In this document: positions 44,384 to 53,730 of the stretch, one piece after another
How positions within the stretch are numbered: the stretch's first letter is position 1
Layout: every line of letters starts with the position of its first letter
Assembly: GCF_017354985.1 (NCBI RefSeq)
Contig: NZ_CP071501.1
Location: forward strand, 1,321,501 to 1,385,500
Length of the DNA stretch: 64,000 bases
DNA from: Shewanella cyperi
GTDB lineage: Bacteria > Pseudomonadota > Gammaproteobacteria > Enterobacterales > Shewanellaceae
Direction: 5' to 3'
The notes under the pieces: model-generated
Seen by the model: the letters and a program-made list of their open reading frames with translations, nothing else
Told to the model about the DNA's origin: nothing
Databases searched by the model: none
Made by a program: the position numbers and the translations under genes

Positions 44384-45328
44384 ATGCCGGTAAAAATTCC
44401 CGATAACCTGCCGGCGGCAGGGATACTGGAGTCGGAAAATATTTTCGTCATGTCCGAGACCCGGGCGGCGCACCAGGACATCAGGCCGATGAAGGTGTTG
44501 GTCCTGAATCTGATGCCCAACAAGATAGAGACAGAGACCCAGCTGCTGCGACTGCTTGGCAACACGCCGCTGCAGGTGGATGTGGAGCTGCTGCGCATTC
44601 ACGACCGCGAGTCCAGGCACACGCCGCTGGATCATATGAACACCTTCTACCGCGATTTCGAGCAGGTGCGGCACAAGAATTACGATGGCCTTATCATCAC
44701 GGGGGCGCCCCTGGGGCAATTGGACTTTGCCGAGGTGGAATACTGGGATCATATCCGTGAAATCATCGACTGGTCCCAGCAACACGTGACCTCAGTGCTG
44801 TTCCTGTGCTGGGCGGCCCACGCCGGCCTGTATCACCTTTACGGGGTGGAAAGGCGGATATTGGCAAGCAAACGTTCCGGCGTGTTCAACCATCGTCGCA
44901 GCCTGCAACACTTTCCGCTGCTGCGGGGCTTTGACGATGAGTTCTTTGCACCCCATTCCCGCTATGCCGAGATCCCCCTGGCCGAACTGCAGCGCCATCC
45001 CGCGCTCAACGTGCTGGCCGAATCCGATGAGGCAGGGGCCTATCTGGTGCTCAGCAAGGACAATCGCAATCTGTTCGTGATTGGTCATCCCGAGTATCAA
45101 AAATCCACTTTGGGTGATGAATATCAAAGAGATACCTTGGCGGGTCTCAACCCCTCAGTGCCGCTGAATTACTTCAGAAACGACGATCCCGCGCAGGAGC
45201 CCGTAGCCCGCTGGCACAGCCATGGCAGCCTGCTGGTGAGCAACTGGCTCAATTACTATGTGTATCAACTCACCCCCTACGATTTGTCCGATATGAGTGC
45301 CAAGACCCCCTGGGAATCCAAGGTCTGA
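44384..45328 (+). CDS. metA: Homoserine O-acyltransferase (succinyl type)
   Basis: 314 residues from [11 protein letters not shown]; an upstream GTG is not supported. Catalytic Cys142 ([10 protein letters not shown]), His235 and Glu237 ([10 protein letters not shown]) are in the E. coli positions. It activates homoserine with succinyl-CoA (or acetyl-CoA, depending on residue 111, not judged here) as the first committed step of methionine synthesis. The MetJ operator upstream fits. A 9-bp GC hairpin without U-tract (45344-45366) follows. Confidence 0.95.
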   Translation: MPVKIPDNLPAAGILESENIFVMSETRAAHQDIRPMKVLVLNLMPNKIETETQLLRLLGNTPLQVDVELLRIHDRESRHTPLDHMNTFYRDFEQVRHKNYDGLIITGAPLGQLDFAEVEYWDHIREIIDWSQQHVTSVLFLCWAAHAGLYHLYGVERRILASKRSGVFNHRRSLQHFPLLRGFDDEFFAPHSRYAEIPLAELQRHPALNVLAESDEAGAYLVLSKDNRNLFVIGHPEYQKSTLGDEYQRDTLAGLNPSVPLNYFRNDDPAQEPVARWHSHGSLLVSNWLNYYVYQLTPYDLSDMSAKTPWESKV

Positions 45329-45474
45329 TATTACCCCTTCGGCGGCGGCCCGATTGCCGGGCCGCCCGCATCCTTAAGCCCCGCTATGGGCTGCGTTCGC
45401 TGTAAGCAAACTGTAAATACAGAGTGACAATATAAGCCTGAGAAATGCGGCTCATTAGACCAATTACTACTTGC

Positions 45475-45490
45475 TTTACGTTCGCGTAAA
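45475..45490. promoter_or_regulatory. LiuR-like operator upstream of the ivd operon
   Basis: TTTACG-TTCG-CGTAAA is a perfect palindrome, about 100 bp before the thiolase gene, and matches the site next to liuR. It supports control of both operons by one regulator. Confidence 0.75.
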
Positions 45491-45588
45491 CGTCAGAGTG
45501 CAGATATTGGGCCGCCATCCCTTGGCGGCAGTGTGTTTGCGACGCCCGGACCCAGCTCCGGCGCCGGTTAGTCAATCTGGAGTGTGAA

Positions 45589-46773
45589 ATGAGTGTAACT
45601 GATCAGGATATCGTCATTGTTGCGGCGAAACGTACCGCCATGGGTGGCTTTCAGGGCAGTCTGGCCTCTGTGCCATCGCCCAAACTGGCAGCCACTGCGG
45701 TCAAGGGCCTGCTGGATGCCACGGGCGTTGCCGGTGAGCAGGTTGATGAACTCCTGATGGGCTGTGTGTTGCCGGCCGGTCTTGGTCAGGCGCCTGCCCG
45801 TCAGGCCGCTCTGGGTGCCGGTTTGCCCCTGTCCGTCGGTGCCACCACGGTTAACAAGGTGTGCGGCTCTGGCATGAAAACCGTGATGCTGGCCCACGAC
45901 CTCATCAAGGCCGGCAGTGCCGAAGTGGTGATCGCCGGTGGTATGGAGAGCATGAGCCAGGCACCTTACCTGCTGGATAAGGCCCGCGGCGGTATGCGCA
46001 TGGGCCACGGCAAGGTGATGGACCATATGTTCCTCGACGGTCTGGAAGACGCCTACACAGGTGGTGCCATGGGCACCTTCGCCCAGAAAACCGCCGATGA
46101 CTTCGGCCTGACCCGTGAAGCCATGGACGCCTTTGCCCTGAGCTCACTGGAAAAAGCCAATGCGGCCATCAGTTCAGGTGCCTTTGAAGCCGAAATCGTG
46201 CCCGTGACCGTATCCGGTCGCGGTGGCGACGTGGAAGTTAAAATCGACGAGCAGCCAGGCAATGCCAAGCCGGAGAAGATCCCGGCCCTGCGTCCGGCCT
46301 TCGCCAAAGACGGCACCATCACAGCCGCCAACTCTTCCTCCATCTCAGATGGCGCCGCGGCGCTGATGCTGATGAGCCGTGCCAAGGCCAGTGAACTGGG
46401 TCTGGAGGTTATGGCGACCATCAAGGGTCACAGCACCCACGCCCAGGAGCCATCCATGTTCACCACTGCGCCCGTCAGCGCCATGGCCAATCTGCTGGCC
46501 AAGCTGGGCTGGAACAAGGACGAAGTGGATCTGTATGAAATCAACGAAGCCTTCGCCATGGTGACCATGCTGGCCATCAGCGAGCTGGGCCTGGATGGGG
46601 CCAAGGTGAACGTCAACGGCGGTGCCTGTGCTCTGGGCCACCCAATCGGTTGTTCCGGTGCCCGTCTGCTGGTGACCCTGATCCACGCCCTCAAGGCCCG
46701 TGGCCTCAAGCGCGGTATGGCGTCTCTGTGCATTGGCGGCGGCGAAGCCACCGCACTGGCCATAGAGATCTGA
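45589..46773 (+). CDS. ivdA: Acyl-CoA/acetyl-CoA C-acyltransferase (thiolase)
   Basis: 394 residues. Thiolase catalytic residues: Cys92 in NKVCGSGMK, His in GGACALGHPIGCSGAR, and Cys381 in CIGGGEATAL. The length and NGGACALGHP region are of the acetyl-CoA acetyltransferase type. As first gene of the operon it probably cleaves 2-methylacetoacetyl-CoA from isoleucine to acetyl-CoA and propionyl-CoA. Confidence 0.93.
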   Translation: MSVTDQDIVIVAAKRTAMGGFQGSLASVPSPKLAATAVKGLLDATGVAGEQVDELLMGCVLPAGLGQAPARQAALGAGLPLSVGATTVNKVCGSGMKTVMLAHDLIKAGSAEVVIAGGMESMSQAPYLLDKARGGMRMGHGKVMDHMFLDGLEDAYTGGAMGTFAQKTADDFGLTREAMDAFALSSLEKANAAISSGAFEAEIVPVTVSGRGGDVEVKIDEQPGNAKPEKIPALRPAFAKDGTITAANSSSISDGAAALMLMSRAKASELGLEVMATIKGHSTHAQEPSMFTTAPVSAMANLLAKLGWNKDEVDLYEINEAFAMVTMLAISELGLDGAKVNVNGGACALGHPIGCSGARLLVTLIHALKARGLKRGMASLCIGGGEATALAIEI

Positions 46774-46889
46774 TAACCGGCGCTGACAGCGACTAGACTC
46801 AACAAGACCGGCCTGCGGCGAGAACCAATAATGATTCCAGGGTTCAGCCGCGGCCATCAGCTTAACCTCGACTCTCAAAGGGAAGCGAT

Positions 46890-48383
46890 ATGACCACTCA
46901 AGTTAAACATTACATCGGCGGCGAATTTACTCCAGGTACCGGCGATCGCGTTATCACAGTGACCAACCCGGCCAACAACGAGGCCATTGCCCAGATCAAC
47001 TGCGCCACCGATGCCGAAGTGCACGGTGCCATTGCCAGCGCCAAGGAAGCCTTCAAGACCTGGAAAGAAGTACCTGTGTCCGAGCGCGCCCGGGTAATGC
47101 TGCGTTACCAGCACCTGCTGAAAGAGCACCACGACGAGCTGGCCACCATTCTGGCCAAGGAAACCGGCAAGACCTTCGACGACGCCAAGGGCGACGTCTG
47201 GCGCGGTATCGAAGTGGTTGAGCACGCCTGTAACATCGCTTCCCTGCTGATGGGTGAAACCGTTGAGAACGTAGCCCGCTCCATAGACACCTATTCCTAC
47301 ATCCAGCCCCTGGGTGTGTGCGCCGGTATCACGCCGTTTAACTTCCCGGCGATGATCCCCCTGTGGATGTTCCCCCTGGCCATTGCCTGCGGTAACACCT
47401 TCGTGCTCAAGCCTTCCGAGCAGGATCCCATGACCCCACAACGTCTGGTGGAACTGTTTGAACAGGCCGGTGCGCCAAAAGGCGTGCTGCAACTGGTACA
47501 CGGCGACAAGACTGCTGTGGATATACTGCTGCGCCATGAAGACATCAAGGCCATTTCCTTCGTCGGCTCTGTGGGCGTGGGTCAATACATCTACAAGACA
47601 GGTACCGACCACCTGAAGCGCGTACAGGCCTTTGCCGGTGCCAAGAACCACTGCGTGATCATGCCCGATGCCAACAAGCAGCAAGTGATCAACAACCTGG
47701 TGGGTGCCTCTGTGGGCGCTGCCGGTCAGCGCTGTATGGCCCTGTCGGTTGCCGTGTTCGTCGGTGAAGCCAAAGAGTGGATCCCCGAGCTGCGTGATGC
47801 CATCGCCAAGGTCCGTCCCGGCCTGTGGGATGACAAGGAAGCCGGCTACGGCCCGCTGATCAGCCCCGCCGCCAAGGCCCGGGTACTCAAGCTGATTGAA
47901 CAGGGTAAGGCAGAAGGCGCCGACTGTCTGCTGGATGGCTCCGACTTCACAGTCCCCGGCTACGAGTCCGGCAACTGGGTTGGCCCCACCATGTTCGACA
48001 AGGTGACCACTGACATGAGCATCTACAAGGAAGAGATCTTCGGCCCCGTGCTGTGCTGCATGGAAGCCGAGTCCCTGGATGCGGCCATCGAGCTGGTGAA
48101 CGCCAGCCCCTACGGTAACGGCACTTCCATCTTCACCGCCTGTGGCGCTGCGGCCCGCAAGTACCAACACAATATCGAAGTGGGTCAGGTGGGTATCAAC
48201 GTGCCTATCCCTGTGCCGCTGCCATTCTTCTCCTTCACCGGTTGGAAGGGCAGCTTCTACGGCGATCAACACGCCTATGGCAAGCAGGCGGTTCGTTTCT
48301 ACACCGAAACCAAGACCATCACAGCCCGCTGGTTTGAGTCCGATATTCCAAGCGGCCCCAACATGACCATCACCCTGCGTTAA
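46890..48383 (+). CDS. mmsA: Methylmalonate-semialdehyde dehydrogenase (CoA-acylating)
   Basis: 497 residues, aldehyde dehydrogenase superfamily. The nucleophile Cys282 is in [49 protein letters not shown] and the C-terminal [15 protein letters not shown] are MmsA signatures. It converts methylmalonate semialdehyde to propionyl-CoA in valine degradation. It matches ivdB in the ivd operon order. Confidence 0.96.
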   Translation: MTTQVKHYIGGEFTPGTGDRVITVTNPANNEAIAQINCATDAEVHGAIASAKEAFKTWKEVPVSERARVMLRYQHLLKEHHDELATILAKETGKTFDDAKGDVWRGIEVVEHACNIASLLMGETVENVARSIDTYSYIQPLGVCAGITPFNFPAMIPLWMFPLAIACGNTFVLKPSEQDPMTPQRLVELFEQAGAPKGVLQLVHGDKTAVDILLRHEDIKAISFVGSVGVGQYIYKTGTDHLKRVQAFAGAKNHCVIMPDANKQQVINNLVGASVGAAGQRCMALSVAVFVGEAKEWIPELRDAIAKVRPGLWDDKEAGYGPLISPAAKARVLKLIEQGKAEGADCLLDGSDFTVPGYESGNWVGPTMFDKVTTDMSIYKEEIFGPVLCCMEAESLDAAIELVNASPYGNGTSIFTACGAAARKYQHNIEVGQVGINVPIPVPLPFFSFTGWKGSFYGDQHAYGKQAVRFYTETKTITARWFESDIPSGPNMTITLR

Positions 48384-48466
48384 TCGCGGACTTTCATCCA
48401 CACGCATAGGCCGGCAGCATTGCCGGCCTGACACATTAAGTGACCCCAGAGTCACGGGAGTTCCAG

Positions 48467-49624
48467 ATGGATTTCAATTTAAACGAAGACCAACGCCAGT
48501 TTGCCGATCTGGCCCGCCAGTTTGCCGCCGAAGAGCTGGCCCCCTTTGCCGCCAAGTGGGATGAAGAACACCACTTTCCGAAAGACGTGATCCAAAAGGC
48601 CGGTGAGCTGGGCTTCTGCTCGCTCTATTCCCCCGAGTCCGAGGGCGGCATGGGCCTGTCCCGTCTCGACGCCTCGATCATTTTCGAAGAGCTGGCCATG
48701 GGCTGTACCGCCACCACAGCCATGCTGACCATACACAACATGGCCACCTGGATGGTTACCACCTGGGGCAGCGAGTCCCTGCGCGCCGAGTGGTCCGAAG
48801 CCCTGACCACGGGTCAGAAGCTGGCCTCCTACTGCCTGACCGAACCCGGTGCCGGCAGCGACGCCGCATCCCTGGCCACCAAGGCCGTGCGCGAGGGCGA
48901 CGAGTATGTGATCAACGGCAGCAAGATGTTTATCTCAGGCGCCGGTGCCACCGAACTCTTGGTGGTGATGTGCCGTACCGGTGAGGCCGGTCCCAAGGGG
49001 ATCTCCGCCATCGCCATTCCCGCCGATGCCGAAGGCGTGATCTACGGCAAGGCCGAGGACAAGATGGGCTGGAACGCCCAGCCAACCCGTCTCATCACCT
49101 TTGAAAACGTACGCGTCCCGGTGGCCAATCTGCTGGGTGAAGAAGGCCAGGGCTTTACCTTCGCCATGAAGGGCCTGGACGGCGGCCGTATCAATATCGC
49201 CACCTGTTCTGTGGGTACCGCCCAGGCGGCCCTGGAGCGCTCCATCGCTTACATGAACGAGCGCAAGCAGTTCGGCAAGCCGCTGGCCGCCTTCCAGGCG
49301 CTGCAATTCAAGCTGGCCGACATGGCCACCGAGCTGGTGGCCGCCCGCCAGATGGTGCGCCTGGCCGCATTCAAGCTGGACAACAAAGATCCCGAAGCCA
49401 CGGCCTATTGCGCCATGGCCAAGCGTTTTGCCACCGATGTGGGCTTCGCCGTCTGTGACGCCGCGCTGCAAATTCACGGTGGTTACGGCTACATCCGTGA
49501 GTACCCACTGGAGCGTCATTTCCGCGATGTGCGGGTACACCAAATTCTTGAAGGCACCAATGAAATTATGCGCCTGATCATCTCCCGTCGCCTGTTGGAC
49601 GAGAGTGCCGGCTCTATACTGTAA
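48467..49624 (+). CDS. ivdC: Acyl-CoA dehydrogenase, probable isobutyryl/2-methylbutyryl-CoA
   Basis: 385 residues from MDFNLNEDQRQF behind a GGGAG; an upstream GTG is rejected. TEPGAGSDAASLATKA binds the flavin region and HQILEGTNEIMRLIISRRL carries the catalytic glutamate at the common C-terminal position, unlike LiuA. IHGGYGYIREYPLERHFRDVRV is conserved. It oxidises isobutyryl-CoA or 2-methylbutyryl-CoA and passes electrons to ETF. Confidence 0.94.
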   Translation: MDFNLNEDQRQFADLARQFAAEELAPFAAKWDEEHHFPKDVIQKAGELGFCSLYSPESEGGMGLSRLDASIIFEELAMGCTATTAMLTIHNMATWMVTTWGSESLRAEWSEALTTGQKLASYCLTEPGAGSDAASLATKAVREGDEYVINGSKMFISGAGATELLVVMCRTGEAGPKGISAIAIPADAEGVIYGKAEDKMGWNAQPTRLITFENVRVPVANLLGEEGQGFTFAMKGLDGGRINIATCSVGTAQAALERSIAYMNERKQFGKPLAAFQALQFKLADMATELVAARQMVRLAAFKLDNKDPEATAYCAMAKRFATDVGFAVCDAALQIHGGYGYIREYPLERHFRDVRVHQILEGTNEIMRLIISRRLLDESAGSIL

Positions 49625-49678
49625 GAAGGCCATAATTGACGGACTTTTCAGTCCACCCCAAGAGATAAGGAGAAGCAC

Positions 49679-50452
49679 ATGTCATACATCAAGGAACGCA
49701 TTGAAGGTCATACCGCCATATGGACCATCAGCAATCCGCCGGCCAATACCTGGACCGCGGACAGTCTGGGTGAGCTTAAGACCAAGGTCATAGCGCTCAA
49801 CCACAACAAAGATATTTATGCTCTGGTGCTGACCGGTGAAGGCGAGAAGTTTTTCTCCGCCGGTGCCGATCTCAAGCTGTTTGCCGACGGCGACAAAGAC
49901 AACGCCCAGGCCATGGCCGATCACTTCGGTCAGGCCTTTGAAACCCTGAGCGGCTTCCGCGGTGTGTCCATCGCTGCCATCAATGGCTACGCCATGGGCG
50001 GTGGCCTGGAAGTGGCCCTGGCCTGCGATCTGCGCATTGCCGAAGAGCAGGCCGTAATGGCACTGCCTGAAGCCACAGTGGGCCTGTTGCCCTGCGCCGG
50101 TGGCACCCAGAACCTGACCGCCCTGGTGGGCGAGGGCTGGGCCAAGCGCATGATCCTCTGCGGTGAACGCCTCGACGCCGCCAAGGCCCTGAGCCTGGGT
50201 TTGGTGGAAGAAGTGGTGCCGACCGGTGAATCCCTGAATGCCGCCATTGCCCTGGCTGCCAAGGTCGCCAAGCAGAGTCCCTCTGCGGTCAAGGTGTGTA
50301 AGCAGCTGATCCAAAGTGGTCGCAACATGCCCCGTAACCAGGCACTGCCTCTGGAGCGCGAGCTGTTCGTCAGTTTGTTTGATACCGAAGATCAGGCCGA
50401 GGGCGTCAATGCCTTCCTGGCAAAACGCGCTCCGGCGTGGAAAAACTGCTAA
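49679..50452 (+). CDS. ivdD: Enoyl-CoA hydratase
   Basis: 257 residues, crotonase fold. Oxyanion-hole segments GEKFFSAGADLKLF and GYAMGGGLEVALACDLRIA, and catalytic-region MALPEATVGLLPCAGGTQNL. It hydrates methacrylyl-CoA and tiglyl-CoA in valine and isoleucine degradation. AAGGAG precedes the ATG, 54 bp after ivdC, and the next gene starts 9 bp after. Confidence 0.94.
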   Translation: MSYIKERIEGHTAIWTISNPPANTWTADSLGELKTKVIALNHNKDIYALVLTGEGEKFFSAGADLKLFADGDKDNAQAMADHFGQAFETLSGFRGVSIAAINGYAMGGGLEVALACDLRIAEEQAVMALPEATVGLLPCAGGTQNLTALVGEGWAKRMILCGERLDAAKALSLGLVEEVVPTGESLNAAIALAAKVAKQSPSAVKVCKQLIQSGRNMPRNQALPLERELFVSLFDTEDQAEGVNAFLAKRAPAWKNC

Positions 50453-50461
50453 GGAGGCGCC

Positions 50462-51562
50462 GTGTCACAACAGAAAGTGATTTTCCAGACCCTGGGCACT
50501 GCCTCGGGCAAGTTAATCGGGGTGGCGACCCTCAATGTGGAAGCCGCCCTCAACGCCCTGGATCTGGATATGGTGCGGGCCCTGACGGGCCAGCTCCAGG
50601 CCTGGCATAACGACAGCAATATCGCCATGGTGTTGCTGGACGGTGCCGGTGACAAGGCCCTGTGTGCCGGTGGTGATGTGCGTGCCCTGTATAACGCCAG
50701 CAAGGAAAACCCCGGCAGCACAGAGACCCTGGCCAAGACCTTCTTCGAAGAGGAATACCGCCTCGATTGCCTGATCCACAATTTCGGCAAACCTATCCTG
50801 GTGTGGGGCGATGGCATAGTCATGGGTGGCGGCCTGGGCCTGATGGCCGGTGCCAGTCATAGAGTGGCCACCGAGCGCTCGCGCATTGCCATGCCCGAGG
50901 TCACCATAGGTCTGTATCCGGATGTGGGTGGCAGCTATTTTCTGTCACGTATGCCCGGCAAACTGGGTATGTTCCTGGGGCTGACCGCCTGGCAAATGAA
51001 CGGCGCCGATGCCTTCTTTGTCGGCACCGCCAATTTCTTCCTGGGCAGCAACGACAAGGAGCCCTTGATGGACGCCCTGGCCGAAGTGGCCTGGAGCGAC
51101 GATGAGGCGGCCAACAGTGCGGCGCTGAGCGCCGTGCTGGAAAGCAGGCCACAGCCTGAGCAGGCAAGCGTGCTGCGCAAATACGAAGACGAGATCAACG
51201 CCCTGTGTGAGGGCAGCGTGGCCGACATCATGGCGCGCTTCGAGGCCCTGGATAACCCGGACTTTGCCCGTGCCCGCGGCGCGCTGCTGGCCGGCAGTCC
51301 CCTCAGTGTGCAGCTTATCTGGCGTCAGGCACAGCTGGACAAGGGCATGAGCCTGGAAGATTGCTTCCGCTGGGAGCTGGGGGTCAGCGTCAACTGCTGT
51401 GCCCTGGGTGACTTTGTTGAAGGGGTGCGCGCCCTGCTGATAGACAAGGACAGGAACCCAAGCTGGCAGTTTGCCCATGCCACAGAGGTCAGCGACGAGG
51501 CCATAGCCAAACTGCTGACCGCGCCCTGGTCAGCCGAGGCTCACCCATTGGCCGATCTCTGA
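50462..51562 (+). CDS. ivdE: 3-hydroxyisobutyryl-CoA hydrolase
   Basis: 366 residues starting at a GTG preceded by a strong AAGGAGG. This longer crotonase-family protein has AGGDVRALYNASKE, GIVMGGGLGLMAGASHRVATE and EVTIGLYPDVGGSYFLSRMPGK, the hallmarks of HIBCH. It releases free 3-hydroxyisobutyrate, the step special to valine, feeding the following dehydrogenase. Confidence 0.95.
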   Translation: MSQQKVIFQTLGTASGKLIGVATLNVEAALNALDLDMVRALTGQLQAWHNDSNIAMVLLDGAGDKALCAGGDVRALYNASKENPGSTETLAKTFFEEEYRLDCLIHNFGKPILVWGDGIVMGGGLGLMAGASHRVATERSRIAMPEVTIGLYPDVGGSYFLSRMPGKLGMFLGLTAWQMNGADAFFVGTANFFLGSNDKEPLMDALAEVAWSDDEAANSAALSAVLESRPQPEQASVLRKYEDEINALCEGSVADIMARFEALDNPDFARARGALLAGSPLSVQLIWRQAQLDKGMSLEDCFRWELGVSVNCCALGDFVEGVRALLIDKDRNPSWQFAHATEVSDEAIAKLLTAPWSAEAHPLADL

Positions 51563-51622
51563 GGCCCAACCCGACGATGAAACCACCGCAACAGCGGTGG
51601 TTATCCCTATAAGGAGTCAGTG

Positions 51623-52534
51623 ATGACAAAGATTGCGTTTATTGGTCTGGGAAATATGGGCGGCCCTATGGCTGCCAATCTCATCAAGGCGGGCCACAGC
51701 CTGCAGGTGTTCGATTTGATGCAAAGCGCCATGGCCACCCTGGCACAAGCCGGTGCCAAGGCCTGTGACAGCGCCATTGAAGCCGCCACCGGTGTCGATG
51801 TGGTGATCACCATGTTGCCGGCCGGCAAGCATGTACGTGGTCTGTATTTGGGCAATGGCGCTACCCAGGGCCTGATAGAGGTGGTGAATCCCGGCACCTT
51901 GCTGATAGACTGCTCCACCATTGATGCCGGCAGTGCCCGCACAGTGGCAGAAGCTGCCGCCGCAAAAGGCCTGGAATTTATCGACGCCCCCGTATCCGGT
52001 GGCACCGCAGGTGCCGCGGCCGGCACCCTGACCTTTATCTGTGGAGGCACGGATTCGGCCTTCGAGCGTGCCAAACTGGTACTGGCCAACATGGGCGTGA
52101 ACATATTCCACGCCGGTGGTCCAGGTGCCGGTCAGGTAGCCAAGATCTGTAACAACATGCTGTTGTCCGTACTTATGGTGGGTACCAGTGAGGCCCTGTC
52201 TCTGGGCATGGACAATGGTCTGGATCCCAAGGTGCTGTCGGACATCATCAAGGTGTCCAGTGGTGGCAACTGGACCCTGGAGAAGTACAATCCCTGCCCG
52301 GGCGTGATGGAGAATGTGCCTTCATCCAAGGGTTATCAGGGCGGCTTTATGGTGGATTTGATGGTCAAGGATCTTGGCCTGTCCCAGGAAGCGGCGCTGG
52401 CGAGTCAATCAAGCACCCCCATGGGCGCCTTGGCCCGCAGCCTGTACGTGTCCCATGCCAGGGCCGGCAATGGCAAGCGTGACTTCTCCAGTATTTTTGA
52501 ACAATTTGCCAAAAGCGAAGAAAAAAAGGGATAA
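51623..52534 (+). CDS. mmsB: 3-hydroxyisobutyrate dehydrogenase
   Basis: 303 residues from the ATG behind AAGGAG; a GTG one codon earlier is less well spaced. NAD-binding GLGNMGGPMAANL, substrate-binding DAPVSGGTAGAAAGTLTF and catalytic Lys in GPGAGQVAKICNNML. It makes methylmalonate semialdehyde for mmsA in the same operon. It corresponds to ivdF. Confidence 0.96.
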   Translation: MTKIAFIGLGNMGGPMAANLIKAGHSLQVFDLMQSAMATLAQAGAKACDSAIEAATGVDVVITMLPAGKHVRGLYLGNGATQGLIEVVNPGTLLIDCSTIDAGSARTVAEAAAAKGLEFIDAPVSGGTAGAAAGTLTFICGGTDSAFERAKLVLANMGVNIFHAGGPGAGQVAKICNNMLLSVLMVGTSEALSLGMDNGLDPKVLSDIIKVSSGGNWTLEKYNPCPGVMENVPSSKGYQGGFMVDLMVKDLGLSQEAALASQSSTPMGALARSLYVSHARAGNGKRDFSSIFEQFAKSEEKKG

Positions 52535-52537
52535 GCA

Positions 52538-53296
52538 ATGGATATTCAGGGTAAGGTTGTTGTTATCACCGGTGGTGCCGGTGGTCTGGGACTGGCCATG
52601 GCACACAGCCTGGCCAAGGCCGGCGCCAAGCTGGCACTGATCGACGTGGATCAGGACAAGCTGGAGCGCGCCTGTGCCGAGCTGGGTGACGCCACCGAAG
52701 TCCAGGGCTATGCCCTGGACATCACAGACGAAGAAGACGTGGTGGCCGGTTTCCGCTACATCCTCGAAGACTTCGGCGCGGTCAACGTGCTGGTGAACAA
52801 CGCCGGTATTTTGCGCGACGGCATGCTGATCAAGGCCAAAGACGGCCAGGTAACAGACAGAATGTCACTGGATCAGTTCCAGTCGGTGATCAACGTTAAC
52901 CTGACCGGTACCTTCCTCTGTGGCCGCGAAGCTGCCGCCGCCATGATCGCTTCTGATCAGAGTGGTGTCATCATCAACATCTCCAGCCTGGCCCGTTGCG
53001 GCAACATGGGCCAGAGCAACTATTCCGCCTCCAAGGCCGGTGTGGCTGCCATGGCTGTGGGTTGGGCCAAGGAGCTGGCGCGCTACAATATTCGCGCAGC
53101 CGCCGTGGCGCCCGGTGTGATTGCCACCGAAATGACCGCGGCCATGAAGCCCGAGGCGCTGGAGCGTCTGGAGAAGATGGTGCCCGTCGGTCGTCTGGGG
53201 CAGGCCGAAGAGATTGCCTCCACAGTGCGTTTTATCATTGAAAACGACTATGTTAACGGTCGTATCTTTGAGGTGGATGGCGGTATTCGCCTGTAA
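52538..53296 (+). CDS. ivdG: SDR family 3-hydroxyacyl-CoA dehydrogenase-like
   Basis: 252 residues, classical SDR: TGGAGGLGLAMA, NNAG near residue 87-90, catalytic Ser in NISSLARCG, YSASK, and a C-terminal DYVNGRIFEVDGG. It is FabG-like, but the operon suggests oxidation of 2-methyl-3-hydroxybutyryl-CoA in isoleucine degradation, feeding the thiolase ivdA. It starts 3 bp after mmsB. A terminator follows. Confidence 0.92.
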   Translation: MDIQGKVVVITGGAGGLGLAMAHSLAKAGAKLALIDVDQDKLERACAELGDATEVQGYALDITDEEDVVAGFRYILEDFGAVNVLVNNAGILRDGMLIKAKDGQVTDRMSLDQFQSVINVNLTGTFLCGREAAAAMIASDQSGVIINISSLARCGNMGQSNYSASKAGVAAMAVGWAKELARYNIRAAAVAPGVIATEMTAAMKPEALERLEKMVPVGRLGQAEEIASTVRFIIENDYVNGRIFEVDGGIRL

Positions 53297-53311
53297 GTCT
53301 CAGTTCTTTAG

Positions 53312-53338
53312 AGAGCCGGCAACGCCGGCTCTTTTTGT
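53312..53338 (+). terminator. Rho-independent terminator of the ivd operon
   Basis: AGAGCCGGC-aac-GCCGGCTCT then TTTTT. Confidence 0.85.
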
Positions 53339-53467
53339 TTGTCCGGCAATTGCGGGCCGAGCGTTGACAAATCTTTGCTGGAATTGAACAATTCCGGTAT
53401 GGGGAACACGGGGTTGTGCCTTGTTCCATCGGATGCCACCAAGCGGAGTCTGCAGTCAGAGTAAGTT

Positions 53468-53692
53468 ATGTCCTGGCTCGAAAACACCATTAAAAAAATA
53501 ATGCTCTGGGTGGGTTATCTGGGGGTAGTGATCATCTATGGCGGATTTCTGTTTCTGCTGCTCAGTGGCAGAGACACCAGAGGGATTCCCTGGTTCTTTT
53601 TACTGTCACCCTGGATTTGTATTTATTTCGGCCTGAGCGAGCAAGAGCAGCGCTCGGCCATGCGTTGGTTGCTGAGTCGTTTCAGGCGTTAA
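53468..53692 (+). CDS. Small two-helix membrane protein, unknown
   Basis: 74 residues. Two hydrophobic segments (about 11-33 and 41-55) with a short polar loop (SGRDTRGIP) and a basic C-terminus (MRWLLSRFRR). Not recognised. It has a weak ribosome site and lies 38 bp before the S9 peptidase gene, possibly co-transcribed. Confidence 0.6.
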   Translation: MSWLENTIKKIMLWVGYLGVVIIYGGFLFLLLSGRDTRGIPWFFLLSPWICIYFGLSEQEQRSAMRWLLSRFRR

Positions 53693-53730
53693 ACCCTGAA
53701 ATCGGGCGGCCGATTTCCCTGGGGGAGATG

